DNA from: Streptomyces justiciae
GTDB lineage: Bacteria > Actinomycetota > Actinomycetes > Streptomycetales > Streptomycetaceae
Assembly: GCF_015163075.1 (NCBI RefSeq)
Contig: NZ_JADDXU010000029.1
Span: forward strand, 1 to 64,000
Direction: 5' to 3'
Length of the DNA: 64,000 nt
The number at the start of each line of letters is the position of its first letter. Position 1 is the stretch's first letter. Under the pieces are notes generated by a model. It was not told the DNA's origin and did not search any database. It worked only from the letters and a program-made list of their open reading frames with translations. Shown in pieces: positions 19,049-27,505 of the stretch. A program made the translations under genes and the position numbers.

Positions 19049-19899
19049 TTCCCCCGGCATTCGAGTACGCCCGCCCGGCCGACGTCGACGAGGCGGTCCG
19101 CGCGCTCGCCGACGCGGGCGAGGAGGCCAAGGTACTGGCCGGCGGGCAGAGCCTGCTGCCGCTGCTGCGGCTCCGACTGGCCTTTCCCGAACTCGTCGTG
19201 GACGTCGGCCGTATCGCGGAACTGCGCGGGGTGCGCGAGGACGGCGACAGCCTGGTCATCGGCGCGATGACCACGCACCACGACGTGATCCGCGACCCGC
19301 TGGTCCGCCGCCACGCCGGTCTGCTGGCCGCCGCCACGGCGACCGTCGCCGACCCCGCCGTACGGCATCGCGGCACCCTCGGCGGCTCCCTGGCGCACGC
19401 CGACCCGGCCGGGGACCTGCCCGCCGTGGTACTGGCGATGGACGGCGAGCTGGTGGCGCAGGGCCCGGCCGGGCGACGCACCATCCCCGCCCGGCAGTTC
19501 TTCGTCGACTACCTCCAATCCGCCCTGGAACCCGACGAGTTGCTGGTGGAGGTACGGCTGCCGAAGACGGACGGCTGGGGCTTCCACTACGAGAAGTTCC
19601 ACCGGGTCGCCCAGGCCTGGGCGATCGTCGGCGTGGCCGCGCTGGTACGGCGCGACAACGGCCGCGTCGCCGAGGCGCGCGTCGGACTGACCAACATGGG
19701 CACGACCCCGCTGCGCGCCACCGCCACCGAGGAGGCCCTCGCCGGTGCCGGGGACGCGGACGCGGTGGCACGGGCCGCGGAGTCGGCGGCGGTGGCCACC
19801 CAGCCGTCCCGGGACACCTCGGCTTCGCCGGAGTACCGGGCCCATCTGGCACGGGTGCTGGCCAAACGCGCGGTGCTGGCCGCCGCCGGGATGGGGTGA
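19045..19899 (+). CDS. coxM: Molybdenum hydroxylase medium subunit, FAD-binding (CoxM-like)
   Basis: The 284-residue flavoprotein subunit completes the hydroxylase heterotrimer and passes electrons to an acceptor. The FAD sites are visible as AGGQSLLPLLRLRLA (about residues 32-46) and TVADPAVRHRGTLGGSLAHADPAGD (about 100-125; first part ADPAVRHRGTLGGSLAHADP). The C-terminal CO dehydrogenase flavoprotein domain follows. Its ATG overlaps the large-subunit stop by four bases. The gene order small-large-medium differs from the M-S-L order of canonical form I cox operons and agrees with a form II-type enzyme. Confidence 0.93.
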
Positions 19900-19944
19900 G
19901 CGGCGATCACGGAGACCGACGGCCAGTTCGACGGCCCGGAACAG

Positions 19945-20808
19945 GTGCGGGCCCGCCTGGAGGCGACGGGGTACCTCGTCGACGAAGGGCTGGCCGTCGC
20001 CTGCTTCCTCGCCCTGCGGCTGGCCCGGCCGATCTTCTGCGAGGGTGACGCGGGCGTCGGCAAGACCGCGCTCGCCGCCGCCCTCGCCGAGGCGCTCGGC
20101 GCGCCGCTGATCCGGCTCCAGTGCCATGAGGGCATCGACGCCTCGCAGGCCCTGTACGACTGGGACTTCCCGCGTCAGCTGCTCCATCTGCGGGCCGCCG
20201 AGGCGGCGGGGATCACCGACGCGGACCGGCTGGAGAGCGAACTGTACGACCGGCGTTTCCTCGTGGCCCGGCCGCTGCTGCGGGCGTTGGAGACCCGGCC
20301 GTCGGTGCTGCTGGTCGACGAGATCGACCGGGCCGACGACGAGTTCGAGGCGTTCCTGCTGGAGCTGCTCTCGGAATACGCGGTGACGATTCCGGAGCTG
20401 GGCACGCTGCGGGCGGAGGTTCCGCCCGTGGTGGTGCTGACGTCCAACCGGACGCGTGAGGTGCACGACGCGTTGAAGCGGCGGTGTCTTTATCACTGGT
20501 TCGAGCATCCGGGGTTCGGCCGTGAACTGGCCATTGTGCGGCGGCGGTTGCCGGGGGTGTCGGAGCGGTTGGCTGCGCAGGTGACCGCCCTTGTGCAGGC
20601 GCTGCGCGGGCAGGACCTGGTCAAGCCACCCGGGGTGGCGGAGACCATCGACTGGGTGCAGGCGTTGGATGCGCTGGGGGCGAGTGAGGTGGATGCGGAG
20701 TTGGCTGTGTCCACGTTGGGGGCGGTTCTCAAGTATCGGGAGGATGTGGAGCGGGGGCGGGGGTTGGATTTCGCCGCGTTGCTCAGTGTTTCAACGGAAG
20801 TTCAGTGA
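19945..20808 (+). CDS. coxD: MoxR/CoxD-type AAA+ ATPase
   Basis: This 287-residue AAA+ protein of the MoxR group acts as a chaperone in maturation of the molybdenum active site. Walker A is GDAGVGKTALAAALAEALG, Walker B LLVDEIDRADDEFE, and sensor 1 VVLTSNRTREVHDALKRRC. The annotated start is the GTG at 19945, but sequence in the same frame from about 19906 (ATC, then TETDGQFDGPEQ) looks like the usual N-terminus of the family, and a GGTGAG lies before that ATC, so a non-standard start upstream is possible. The last part of the gene uses more AT-ending codons than its neighbours. Confidence 0.88.
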   Translation: MRARLEATGYLVDEGLAVACFLALRLARPIFCEGDAGVGKTALAAALAEALGAPLIRLQCHEGIDASQALYDWDFPRQLLHLRAAEAAGITDADRLESELYDRRFLVARPLLRALETRPSVLLVDEIDRADDEFEAFLLELLSEYAVTIPELGTLRAEVPPVVVLTSNRTREVHDALKRRCLYHWFEHPGFGRELAIVRRRLPGVSERLAAQVTALVQALRGQDLVKPPGVAETIDWVQALDALGASEVDAELAVSTLGAVLKYREDVERGRGLDFAALLSVSTEVQ

Positions 20809-21968
20809 TGGAGTCGTCTGCGGGTTCGTCGTGGCTTGTCGCGCAGTTCCCCGCGCCCCTGGGCGGCGTTGACGCTGCCCTTCTTGGATTTGCGCGGGCC
20901 CTTCGCGCTGTGGGGGTCGGCGCCAGTTCCGAGCGGGTGCATGCCTTCTTGCGGGCCGTGGATGTGCTGGGGCCCGCTCGGCGGACGGATGTGTATTGGG
21001 CCGGGCGGCTGACTCTTTGCGGGGAGCGGGACGATCTGGAGCGGTATGAGCGGGTGTTCGCCGCCTACTTCGGCTCCGGTGAGCCTGCGGCGCCGCCCAT
21101 TCCCGTCGCTCCCGCCATCAGGCTGCGGGGTGTCGCGCGCGATGCCACTGGGCCTCGCACCACCACCCGACGCGAAGCCGAAGCACCTCCCATGGCCGCC
21201 CTCGCCGGTTCAGCCGAAGTGCTGCGCCATCGGGACTTCGCCCAGCTCAGTGCCAGCGAACGCGTCCAACTCGACCGGCTGCTCGCCGCGTTCGCGCTTC
21301 GCGGTGAGACGCGGCGCAGTGCGCGGCGGCGGTCCGCGCGGCGTGGCGGTGTCGATCCGCGGCGGACCGTGCGGGAGCTGTTGCGGCACGGAGGTGAGCC
21401 TGCGCGGTTGTTGCGGCACTCTCGGGCCGAGCGGCCCCGGCGGGTCGTGCTGCTCGTGGATGTCAGTGGGTCCATGGCGCCGTACGCCGACGCGCTGCTG
21501 CGGTTCGCCCATGCCGCTGTCCGGGGGCCCCGTACCGAGGTGTTCACCATCGGGACCCGGCTGACGCGGGTGACGCGGGAGCTCTCGCATCGTGATCCGG
21601 ATCTGGCGATGGCTGCGGTCTCCGCGGCCGTGCCTGACTGGCGGGGCGGTACTCGGCTGGGGGTGTTGCTGCGTGAGTTCCTGGATCGGTGGGGGCAGCG
21701 TGGGACGGCTCGCGGTGCGGTCGTGGTGGTGCTGTCCGACGGGTGGGAGCGTGGCGATCCGGAGCTGCTGGCGGCGCAGATGCGACGCTTGCGGCGGCTG
21801 GCGCACCGGGTGATCTGGGCGAATCCCCGCAAGGCTCGCCCCGGGTACGCGCCCCTGGCGGCCGGGATGGCGGCGGCGCTGCCGAGCGTGGACGCGTTCG
21901 TCGAGGGGCACAGCCTGGCCGCTCTGGAGAGCCTGGCGGCGGTCGTGAGAGGAGCGGATCGTGCGTGA
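20808..21968 (+). CDS. coxE: VWA-domain protein, CoxE-like maturation partner
   Basis: The 386-residue protein carries a von Willebrand A domain with the metal site DVSGSM (about residue 222), plus a threonine and the DGWERGD motif downstream, giving a complete MIDAS. CoxE-type proteins work with the MoxR ATPase in inserting or maturing the Mo/Cu site. The ATG at 20808 overlaps the coxD stop. Residues 7-18 (SSWLVAQFPAPL) are not family sequence: they are the translation of a 34-bp dispersed repeat that has become part of the reading frame. Codon use in the first 150 codons is unusually AT-tolerant. Confidence 0.88.
   Translation: MESSAGSSWLVAQFPAPLGGVDAALLGFARALRAVGVGASSERVHAFLRAVDVLGPARRTDVYWAGRLTLCGERDDLERYERVFAAYFGSGEPAAPPIPVAPAIRLRGVARDATGPRTTTRREAEAPPMAALAGSAEVLRHRDFAQLSASERVQLDRLLAAFALRGETRRSARRRSARRGGVDPRRTVRELLRHGGEPARLLRHSRAERPRRVVLLVDVSGSMAPYADALLRFAHAAVRGPRTEVFTIGTRLTRVTRELSHRDPDLAMAAVSAAVPDWRGGTRLGVLLREFLDRWGQRGTARGAVVVVLSDGWERGDPELLAAQMRRLRRLAHRVIWANPRKARPGYAPLAAGMAAALPSVDAFVEGHSLAALESLAAVVRGADRA
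20827..20860 (+). repeat. Dispersed Streptomyces repeat, copy 2 (inside the coxE reading frame)
   Basis: This 34-bp sequence is identical to 11993-12026 but is in-frame within the fifth to eighteenth codons of the VWA gene, where it encodes SSWLVAQFPAPL. The same peptide would be read from copy 1 in one frame, although no gene is there. Confidence 0.85.
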
Positions 21969-23064
21969 GATTCTCCCGGCGCTGAGCGCCTGGTACGCGG
22001 CGGGATCGCCGTTCGGGCTGGCCACCGTCGTCGCCGTGAGCCGTAGCGCGCCGCGTGATCCGGGGGCCGCGATGGCGGTCGGGCCCGGTGACGAGGTCGT
22101 CGGCAGTGTGTCCGGAGGGTGTGTGGAGGGGGCGGTGTTCGAGCTGGCGCAGGAGGTGGCGGCGAGCGGGGAGGCGCAGCTCCAGACCTTCGGGTACAGC
22201 GACGAGGACGCCTTCGCGGTCGGGCTCACCTGCGGCGGCGAGATCACGCTGCTGGTGCGGCCCGTCACGCCGGCGCTGGACCCGGCGTTCGGCGAGGTCG
22301 CCGAGTCCGTGGCCGCGGGGCGGCCGGTGACCGTGGCGACGGTGACGGACGGTCCGGCGCCGCGCGGCGCGACGCTCGCCGTGTGGCCGGACCGGGTCTC
22401 CGGCACCCTCGGTACGACCGGTCTGGATGTGGCGGTCACCGCCGACGCGCGCGGTGAACTCGCCCTCGGGGCAACGGGGCTGAGGCACTACGGTCCGCGT
22501 GGCGAGCGCCGTGAGGACGCGGTGAGTGTCTTCCTGCACTCCTTCGCGCCGCCCCCGCGGATGCTGGTCTTCGGCGCCATCGACTACGCCGCCGCGGTCG
22601 CCCGGATCGGCGACTTCCTCGGCTACCGGGTGACCGTCTGCGACGCCCGCCCCGTCTTCGCCACCCCCAAGCGCTTCCCGCCGGGCGTGGAGGTCGTCGT
22701 GGACTGGCCGCACCGCTACCTCCAGAGCACGGACACCGACGAGCGCACCGTGATCTGCGTCCTCACCCACGACCCCAAGTTCGACGTCCCGCTGCTCCAG
22801 GAGGCGCTGCGCCGGCCCGCCGCGTACATCGGCGCGATGGGCAGCCGGCGTACCCACGACGACCGGATGAAGCGGCTGGTCGACGGCGGGCTGACCGACC
22901 GTGAGCTGTCCCGGCTGCGCTCCCCGGTCGGGCTCGACCTCGGCGCCCGTACGCCCGAGGAGGTGGCCGTCTCCGTCGCCGCGGAGATCGTCGCGCTGCG
23001 GTGGGGCGGCACGGGCACGCCGTTGACGGCGACCGGTGGGGCCATCCATCCCGAGGGAACCTGA
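21961..23064 (+). CDS. XdhC/CoxI-family molybdenum cofactor maturation protein
   Basis: This 367-residue protein belongs to the XdhC/CoxI family, which binds molybdenum cofactor and helps its sulfuration and insertion into xanthine dehydrogenase-type enzymes. The N-terminal XdhC_CoxI motif is seen as VSGGCVEGAVFE near residue 50. The C-terminal Rossmann domain has ATPKRFPPG, LTHDPKFDVPLL and YIGAMGSRRTH, all typical. The GTG at 21961 overlaps the end of coxE by eight bases. Its place between the VWA gene and coxG supports a dedicated role for the upstream hydroxylase. Confidence 0.91.
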   Translation: MREILPALSAWYAAGSPFGLATVVAVSRSAPRDPGAAMAVGPGDEVVGSVSGGCVEGAVFELAQEVAASGEAQLQTFGYSDEDAFAVGLTCGGEITLLVRPVTPALDPAFGEVAESVAAGRPVTVATVTDGPAPRGATLAVWPDRVSGTLGTTGLDVAVTADARGELALGATGLRHYGPRGERREDAVSVFLHSFAPPPRMLVFGAIDYAAAVARIGDFLGYRVTVCDARPVFATPKRFPPGVEVVVDWPHRYLQSTDTDERTVICVLTHDPKFDVPLLQEALRRPAAYIGAMGSRRTHDDRMKRLVDGGLTDRELSRLRSPVGLDLGARTPEEVAVSVAAEIVALRWGGTGTPLTATGGAIHPEGT

Positions 23065-23075
23065 CGGAGGAAGTC

Positions 23076-23669
23076 ATGGAACTGCACCACGAGTTCACCG
23101 TGCCCGTCCCGGTCGACGACGCCTGGACGGCGCTCCTCGACATCGAACGGGTGGCGCCCTGCATGCCGGGGGCGAGCGTCGAGGAGTACGACGGCAAGAC
23201 CGTGACGGGCTCGGTGAAGGTGAAGGTCGGCCCGATCACCGTGACGTACAAGGGCACCGCCGTCTTCGAGGAGCAGGACGACGCCGCCCACCGCATGGTC
23301 CTCGTCGCGAGTGGCCGGGAGACCCGTGGGCAGGGCACGGCCCGCGCCACCGTCACCGGCACGCTCACGGAACAGGACGGGGGTACCGCCGTCTCCGTGC
23401 GGACGGATCTCACCGTCACGGGTCGCCCGGCGCAGTTCGGGCGCGGGGTGATGGCGGAGGTGGGCGACCGGATCATCGGCCAGTTCGCCCAGTGCCTCGC
23501 CGAGAAGCTCGCCGTCGCCCCGGACACCGCGTCGCCCGACGCGGAACAGCCGCTGGACCTCCTCCGCACGGCCGGCGTGCCGGTCGCCCGGCGATTCGCG
23601 CCGGTGGTCGTGGCCGCCGTCGTGATGGTCCTGGTGGGGCTGCGGATACGGCGGTGGCGGCGGCGCTGA
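23076..23669 (+). CDS. coxG: CoxG-like SRPBCC protein with C-terminal membrane anchor
   Basis: The 197-residue protein has a START/SRPBCC lipid-binding fold (residues 1-145; CMPGASVEEYDGKTVTGSVKVK is the signature region, core GASVEEYDGKTVTGSVKVK) followed by a transmembrane helix at about 172-190 and a basic tail RIRRWRRR. CoxG proteins tether the hydroxylase to the membrane and are reported to shuttle quinone to it, so this enzyme probably feeds electrons to menaquinone. A strong GGAGG lies six bases before the ATG. It is the last gene of the operon. Confidence 0.9.
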   Translation: MELHHEFTVPVPVDDAWTALLDIERVAPCMPGASVEEYDGKTVTGSVKVKVGPITVTYKGTAVFEEQDDAAHRMVLVASGRETRGQGTARATVTGTLTEQDGGTAVSVRTDLTVTGRPAQFGRGVMAEVGDRIIGQFAQCLAEKLAVAPDTASPDAEQPLDLLRTAGVPVARRFAPVVVAAVVMVLVGLRIRRWRRR

Positions 23670-23678
23670 GCCGCACGT

Positions 23679-24599
23679 TCACCCGTACCGCTGATGATCC
23701 TCCACGACCTGCGCCAGGTGGTCCAGAGCCGCCGTCACCCGCGCCGGGTCCTGCTGGAAGAACGGGTCGTCCGGCACCGGCAGCGACCCGGCGAGGGCCC
23801 ATCCCCGGGCCCGCGCCCAGGTCGCGTCGTCGGCGTCGACCGCCTCCCGGAAGGCGTCGCGGCCCTGCGGCGGCAGGAACATCCACGCGGGCTGTAGGTC
23901 GACCGCGGGATCGGCGACGGCGAGCGTCCCGAAGTCGATGACGGCGCTCAACCGGCCGTCCCGCATCAGCAGATTGCCCGTCGCGAGGTCCCCGTGGATC
24001 CATACCGGCGGCTTGTGCCAGGCGGGCGCCGCGAGGGCCGCCTCCCACACCTCCGTCACGGCGTCGATGTCGACGATCCCTGTCCCCGCCAGCGCCTCCA
24101 GCTTGGGCCGGACGCGCGCCTCGGCGGCCAGCGAGTCACGCGGGTCGCCCAGGGGGACGCCACGGAAGGCGTTGCTCTGCTCGGGGCCGGGACCGCCGGT
24201 CGCGTCGATGTCCTTCAGCGCGTTGACGAACCCAGCCAGATCCAGCGCGGCCTGCACCGGGTCGGCGAGAGCCTCGGTGGTCGCCGTCTCGCCGTCCAGC
24301 CAGCGGTACACCGACCATGGGTAGGGGTAGCCCTCGCCGGGTTCGCCGAGCTCCAGCGGTTCGGAGACGGTCAGCGGCAGGTGGGGGGCGAGCTTGGGCA
24401 GCCAGCGGTGTTCCCGGGCCACCTGGCCGGCCCAGTAGGCGTACCGCGGCAGTCGTACGGACAGTTCGTCGCCGAGCCGGAAGGTCGCGTTGTCCATGCC
24501 GGACTGCGGCACCGGGGCGAGCGGGAGGTGGGCCCATTGCGGGAACTGGGCGGTCAGCAGACGGCGTACGAGCGTGGTGTCGATCAGCACGCCGTCCAT
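23679..24599 (-). CDS. APH-family phosphotransferase
   Basis: This 306-residue cytoplasmic kinase-like enzyme has the aminoglycoside phosphotransferase fold. The catalytic loop is WIHGDLATGNLLM and the metal-binding motif VIDFGTLAVADPAVDL; the nucleotide loop near residue 35 reads SGMDNATFRLGDELSVRLPR. The segment AEQARV... is not present, and overall it resembles the macrolide or hygromycin-type branch only at fold level. Substrate is not predictable: antibiotics, choline or sugars are all used by this family. It ends ten bases from the convergent coxG stop. No antibiotic cluster is next to it. Confidence 0.87.
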   Translation of the reverse strand: MDGVLIDTTLVRRLLTAQFPQWAHLPLAPVPQSGMDNATFRLGDELSVRLPRYAYWAGQVAREHRWLPKLAPHLPLTVSEPLELGEPGEGYPYPWSVYRWLDGETATTEALADPVQAALDLAGFVNALKDIDATGGPGPEQSNAFRGVPLGDPRDSLAAEARVRPKLEALAGTGIVDIDAVTEVWEAALAAPAWHKPPVWIHGDLATGNLLMRDGRLSAVIDFGTLAVADPAVDLQPAWMFLPPQGRDAFREAVDADDATWARARGWALAGSLPVPDDPFFQQDPARVTAALDHLAQVVEDHQRYG

Positions 24600-24819
24600 C
24601 TCAGCGGGGCGACGGCGGCAGCGTCCAACGAATTAGAGGGTTGAGAGCCGCTCCCCGGGGTACGCGGCGCCCAACGGAAGGAGAAGAGGACGCACACCGT
24701 TGCGCACCCTCTTCGGCACACCTCTGTGGAAGGAGGTCCGTGACAGCGCACACTCGCAGCGCCCGGGCCGCTTCCGGACACATGGAGCGGCCCGGATCCC
24801 CGTGAGGTGTCGCAGCCGG

Positions 24820-25320
24820 CTACCGCGGAGGCAGCCGGTGCAGCAGCACATCGTCCAGGCGGCCGTCCTCGACGGTCGCCGTCATGTACGTGCAGTGCGG
24901 CTGACGCCGCCGGTCCGTCGGGGAGCCGGGGTTGAGCAGCCGCAGACCGGTCGGGGCGGTGGTGTCCCAGGGGATGTGACTGTGCCCGAAGACCAGCACG
25001 TCGGCGTCGGGGAAACGCGCGGCACAGCGTGCCTCGCGGCCCTGCGCGGGGCCGGTTTCGTGGACCACCGCGAAGCGCAGGCCGCCGAGTTCGGCGTACG
25101 CGACCTCCGGCAGCCGGGCTCGCAGTGCCGGTCCGTCGTTGTTGCCGTACACGCCGACGAGGCGCCGGCTGAGGCGCTCCAGCAGATCGAGGGTGGCGGT
25201 GTCCACCCAGTCGCCCGCGTGGAACACCACGTCGGCGTGCGGGAGTTCGGCGAGCAGGGGGGCCGGGAGTTCCTTGGCGCGCTTGGGCAGATGGGTGTCG
25301 GACATCAGGAGCAGTCGCAC
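24820..25320 (-). CDS. YfcE/MJ0936-type metallophosphoesterase
   Basis: The 166-residue enzyme is a small calcineurin-like phosphodiesterase. Metal ligands are in the order expected: MSDTHLPK (Asp and His), HAGDW, YGNNDG, VVHE and FGHSHIPW. The length equals the family norm for single-domain YfcE proteins, which hydrolyse phosphodiesters with Mn2+ or similar ions. The start is a GTG at 25320 with the metal-binding motif beginning at residue 6. It is separated by 220 bp from the downstream APH-type gene, so independent transcription is likely. The natural substrate is unknown. Confidence 0.9.
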   Translation of the reverse strand: MRLLLMSDTHLPKRAKELPAPLLAELPHADVVFHAGDWVDTATLDLLERLSRRLVGVYGNNDGPALRARLPEVAYAELGGLRFAVVHETGPAQGREARCAARFPDADVLVFGHSHIPWDTTAPTGLRLLNPGSPTDRRRQPHCTYMTATVEDGRLDDVLLHRLPPR

Positions 25321-25479
25321 GCGGTCAGACTATCCGGGGAAGATCGTCAACCTTGACACGATCGGTATGCGATCCGAGCGGTGGTCGCAACATCAACCAC
25401 TGCGGCGTCGGGTTAGCATCTGGCCACAAGCACCGCACCATGACAGAAACGACAAGCGACCCAAGGGGGACCGAGCCTC

Positions 25480-27435
25480 ATGCCGGTCAAGGTCAGCGTC
25501 GTCGTCCCCGTGTACAACCCCGGGGTCTACATCGAGGACTGCATCGCGTCTCTGAAGAGGCAGTCACTGCCTCCCGACGAGTACGAAGTGATCTTCGTCG
25601 ACGACGGTTCCACCGACGGAACGCCCGGCCGGCTCGATGAGCTCGCTGCCGAGGACTCACGCGTCCGTGTCATCCACCAGGAGAACTCCGGCTGGTCCGG
25701 CAAGCCCCGCAACGTCGGGATCGAGGCCGCCCGGGGCGAGTTCGTGATGTTCGTCGACAACGACGACTACCTCGGCGACGAGGCCCTGGAGCGGATGTAC
25801 GACTACGGCGTGGCCAACGGCGCCGATGTGATCGTGGGCAAGATGGCCGGCAAGGGGCGCCCCGTGCCGGTGGAGCTGTTCCGCCGCAACCGCCCGAAAG
25901 CCACGGTCGAGAACGCGCCGCTGATCGACAGCCTCACCCCGCACAAGATGTTCCGCCGGGCCTTCCTCGACGACATCGGTCTGCGCTTCCCGGAGGGCAG
26001 GCGGCGGCTCGAGGACCATGTCTTCATCGCCGAGGCGTATCTGCGCGCGGAGAACGTGTCCGTGCTCAGCGACTACGTCTGCTACTACCACGTACGCCGG
26101 GACGACGCCTCCAACGCCGGTTTCCAGCAGTTCGAACCGGCCGGGTACTTCAAGAACCTGCGCGAGGCCCTCGACGTCGTCGAGACCTACACCAAGCCGG
26201 GCGACCTGCGGGACCGGCTGTTCCGGCGCTGGCTGCGCAACGAGATGGTCGAGCGGATGCGCGGCCGGCGGCTGCTCGGGCTGCCCGAGGACTACCGCCG
26301 GGCGCTGTTCGCGGAGATCCACTCGACCGTCGTCGACCGCTTCGGGCCCGGTGTCGCGGCCGGTCTGCCGCCCGCCCAGCGGGTGGTGGCCGCGCTGATC
26401 ACCGCGGACCGCTATGACGACATCGTGGGGTTCGCCGAGTGGGAGGCCGGGATCGCCCTCAAGGCCGTTCCGGAGGGCGTCGAGTGGCAGGACGGGGTGC
26501 TGGAGGTGTCGCTGAGCGCCGAGTTCACCTCGGGCGGCGAACCGATGCGGTTCCCCGCGCAGGGCGCCCTGGCGAAGGATGCTCCGCCGCTGGACGCGGC
26601 CGAGGCGATCGCCTGGGTGTGCGCCGACTCCGTCGCGCGTTTCGACAAGGCCGCGGGCGATCTGCTGCTGCGTGAACGGACCAGTTCCGCCCAGCACTTC
26701 CAGCCCGTGCGGGTCGTCCGGGAGACGGTGTCCGACCAGGGCGGCGACCGGGTGCGGCTGGTGCTGCGGGCGACGGCGTCCGTCGATCCCGCCACGGCGG
26801 CGGGCGGGGCGGCGCCGGACGACGGTCTGTGGGACGCGTTCGTGCGGGTCCGGCTGGGCGGCTGGACCAAGGAGTGCCGGCTGGGTCCGGCCCCGGCCGA
26901 GAACCGGCCCAGGCCGCAGGCCGGTCTGGCGGGCGGGCGCGTGGTCCTGCCGTACTGGACCCATCCGCACGGCAACTTCGCCCTCGACGTGGACCGGGCG
27001 ACCAAGCGGCTCGGTCTTGACCGGGTCACGCCGGGCACCGTCGCGGTGGACGGCGCCCGGATCAGCACCGCCGTGCCGTTCCAGGTGGCCGGGGAGACCA
27101 AGGTGGTGCTGCGGCTCGGCGCGGCCGAGATCGTCGATGTGCCGGGCACCCTCTCCCCCGCCGCGGACGAGCGGCTCGGGTCGGTGCTGGAGGCCGATCT
27201 GCCGCTCGCCGAGTTGAGCGGCGGGCGATGGCGGGTGGCGCTGAGCCCGGTGCCGAACGCGGCCGAGCCGCGCTTCCTCGTGCTGCCGCTCGCCCTGCGC
27301 GTCTCCGGGGACACCGTCCGTCCGGTCGCCGCGCCCGGCCACGGCGGCGCGCAGCGGCTGGCCCGCAAGGTCAAGCGCACGCTCGGCCGGGTGCTGCGGG
27401 GGGCGGCCCACCGGGTCAGGAACCGCGGCAAGTAG
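25480..27435 (+). CDS. GT2-family glycosyltransferase, large form
   Basis: The 651-residue protein has an N-terminal GT-A domain (residues 1-240): VSVVVPVYNPG, FVDDGSTDGT for the nucleotide-sugar site, and FVDNDDYL with the DxD metal site. The remaining 400 residues are a beta-rich region found in Streptomyces enzymes of this group that extend wall or capsule polymers; I recognise no separate catalytic motif there. Basic residues crowd the last 40 positions (ARKVKRTLGRVLRG), suggesting contact with acidic phospholipid or teichoic-type polymer. A strong hairpin follows the stop codon. With the convergent methyltransferase and the dTDP-sugar genes it forms a probable cell-surface glycan neighbourhood. 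Confidence 0.87.
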   Translation: MPVKVSVVVPVYNPGVYIEDCIASLKRQSLPPDEYEVIFVDDGSTDGTPGRLDELAAEDSRVRVIHQENSGWSGKPRNVGIEAARGEFVMFVDNDDYLGDEALERMYDYGVANGADVIVGKMAGKGRPVPVELFRRNRPKATVENAPLIDSLTPHKMFRRAFLDDIGLRFPEGRRRLEDHVFIAEAYLRAENVSVLSDYVCYYHVRRDDASNAGFQQFEPAGYFKNLREALDVVETYTKPGDLRDRLFRRWLRNEMVERMRGRRLLGLPEDYRRALFAEIHSTVVDRFGPGVAAGLPPAQRVVAALITADRYDDIVGFAEWEAGIALKAVPEGVEWQDGVLEVSLSAEFTSGGEPMRFPAQGALAKDAPPLDAAEAIAWVCADSVARFDKAAGDLLLRERTSSAQHFQPVRVVRETVSDQGGDRVRLVLRATASVDPATAAGGAAPDDGLWDAFVRVRLGGWTKECRLGPAPAENRPRPQAGLAGGRVVLPYWTHPHGNFALDVDRATKRLGLDRVTPGTVAVDGARISTAVPFQVAGETKVVLRLGAAEIVDVPGTLSPAADERLGSVLEADLPLAELSGGRWRVALSPVPNAAEPRFLVLPLALRVSGDTVRPVAAPGHGGAQRLARKVKRTLGRVLRGAAHRVRNRGK

Positions 27436-27447
27436 ACGACAGCAACT

Positions 27448-27484
27448 GAGCGCGGCCCCCATGGAGTTCATGGGGGCCGCGCTC
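27448..27484. terminator. Bidirectional hairpin terminator
   Basis: GAGCGCGGCCCCCATG (27448-27463) and its exact complement (27469-27484) form a 16-bp stem with a 5-base loop, between the stops of the convergent GT2 and methyltransferase genes. There is no T-tract, as is usual for Streptomyces. Confidence 0.85.
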
Positions 27485-27505
27485 AAGTGCTGTCCGGGAC
27501 CGGGA

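Noticed and set aside
23679..24599. Antibiotic self-resistance call for the APH-family gene
   Set aside because: The fold is clear but there is no adjacent biosynthetic cluster or sequence feature that points to an aminoglycoside or macrolide substrate.
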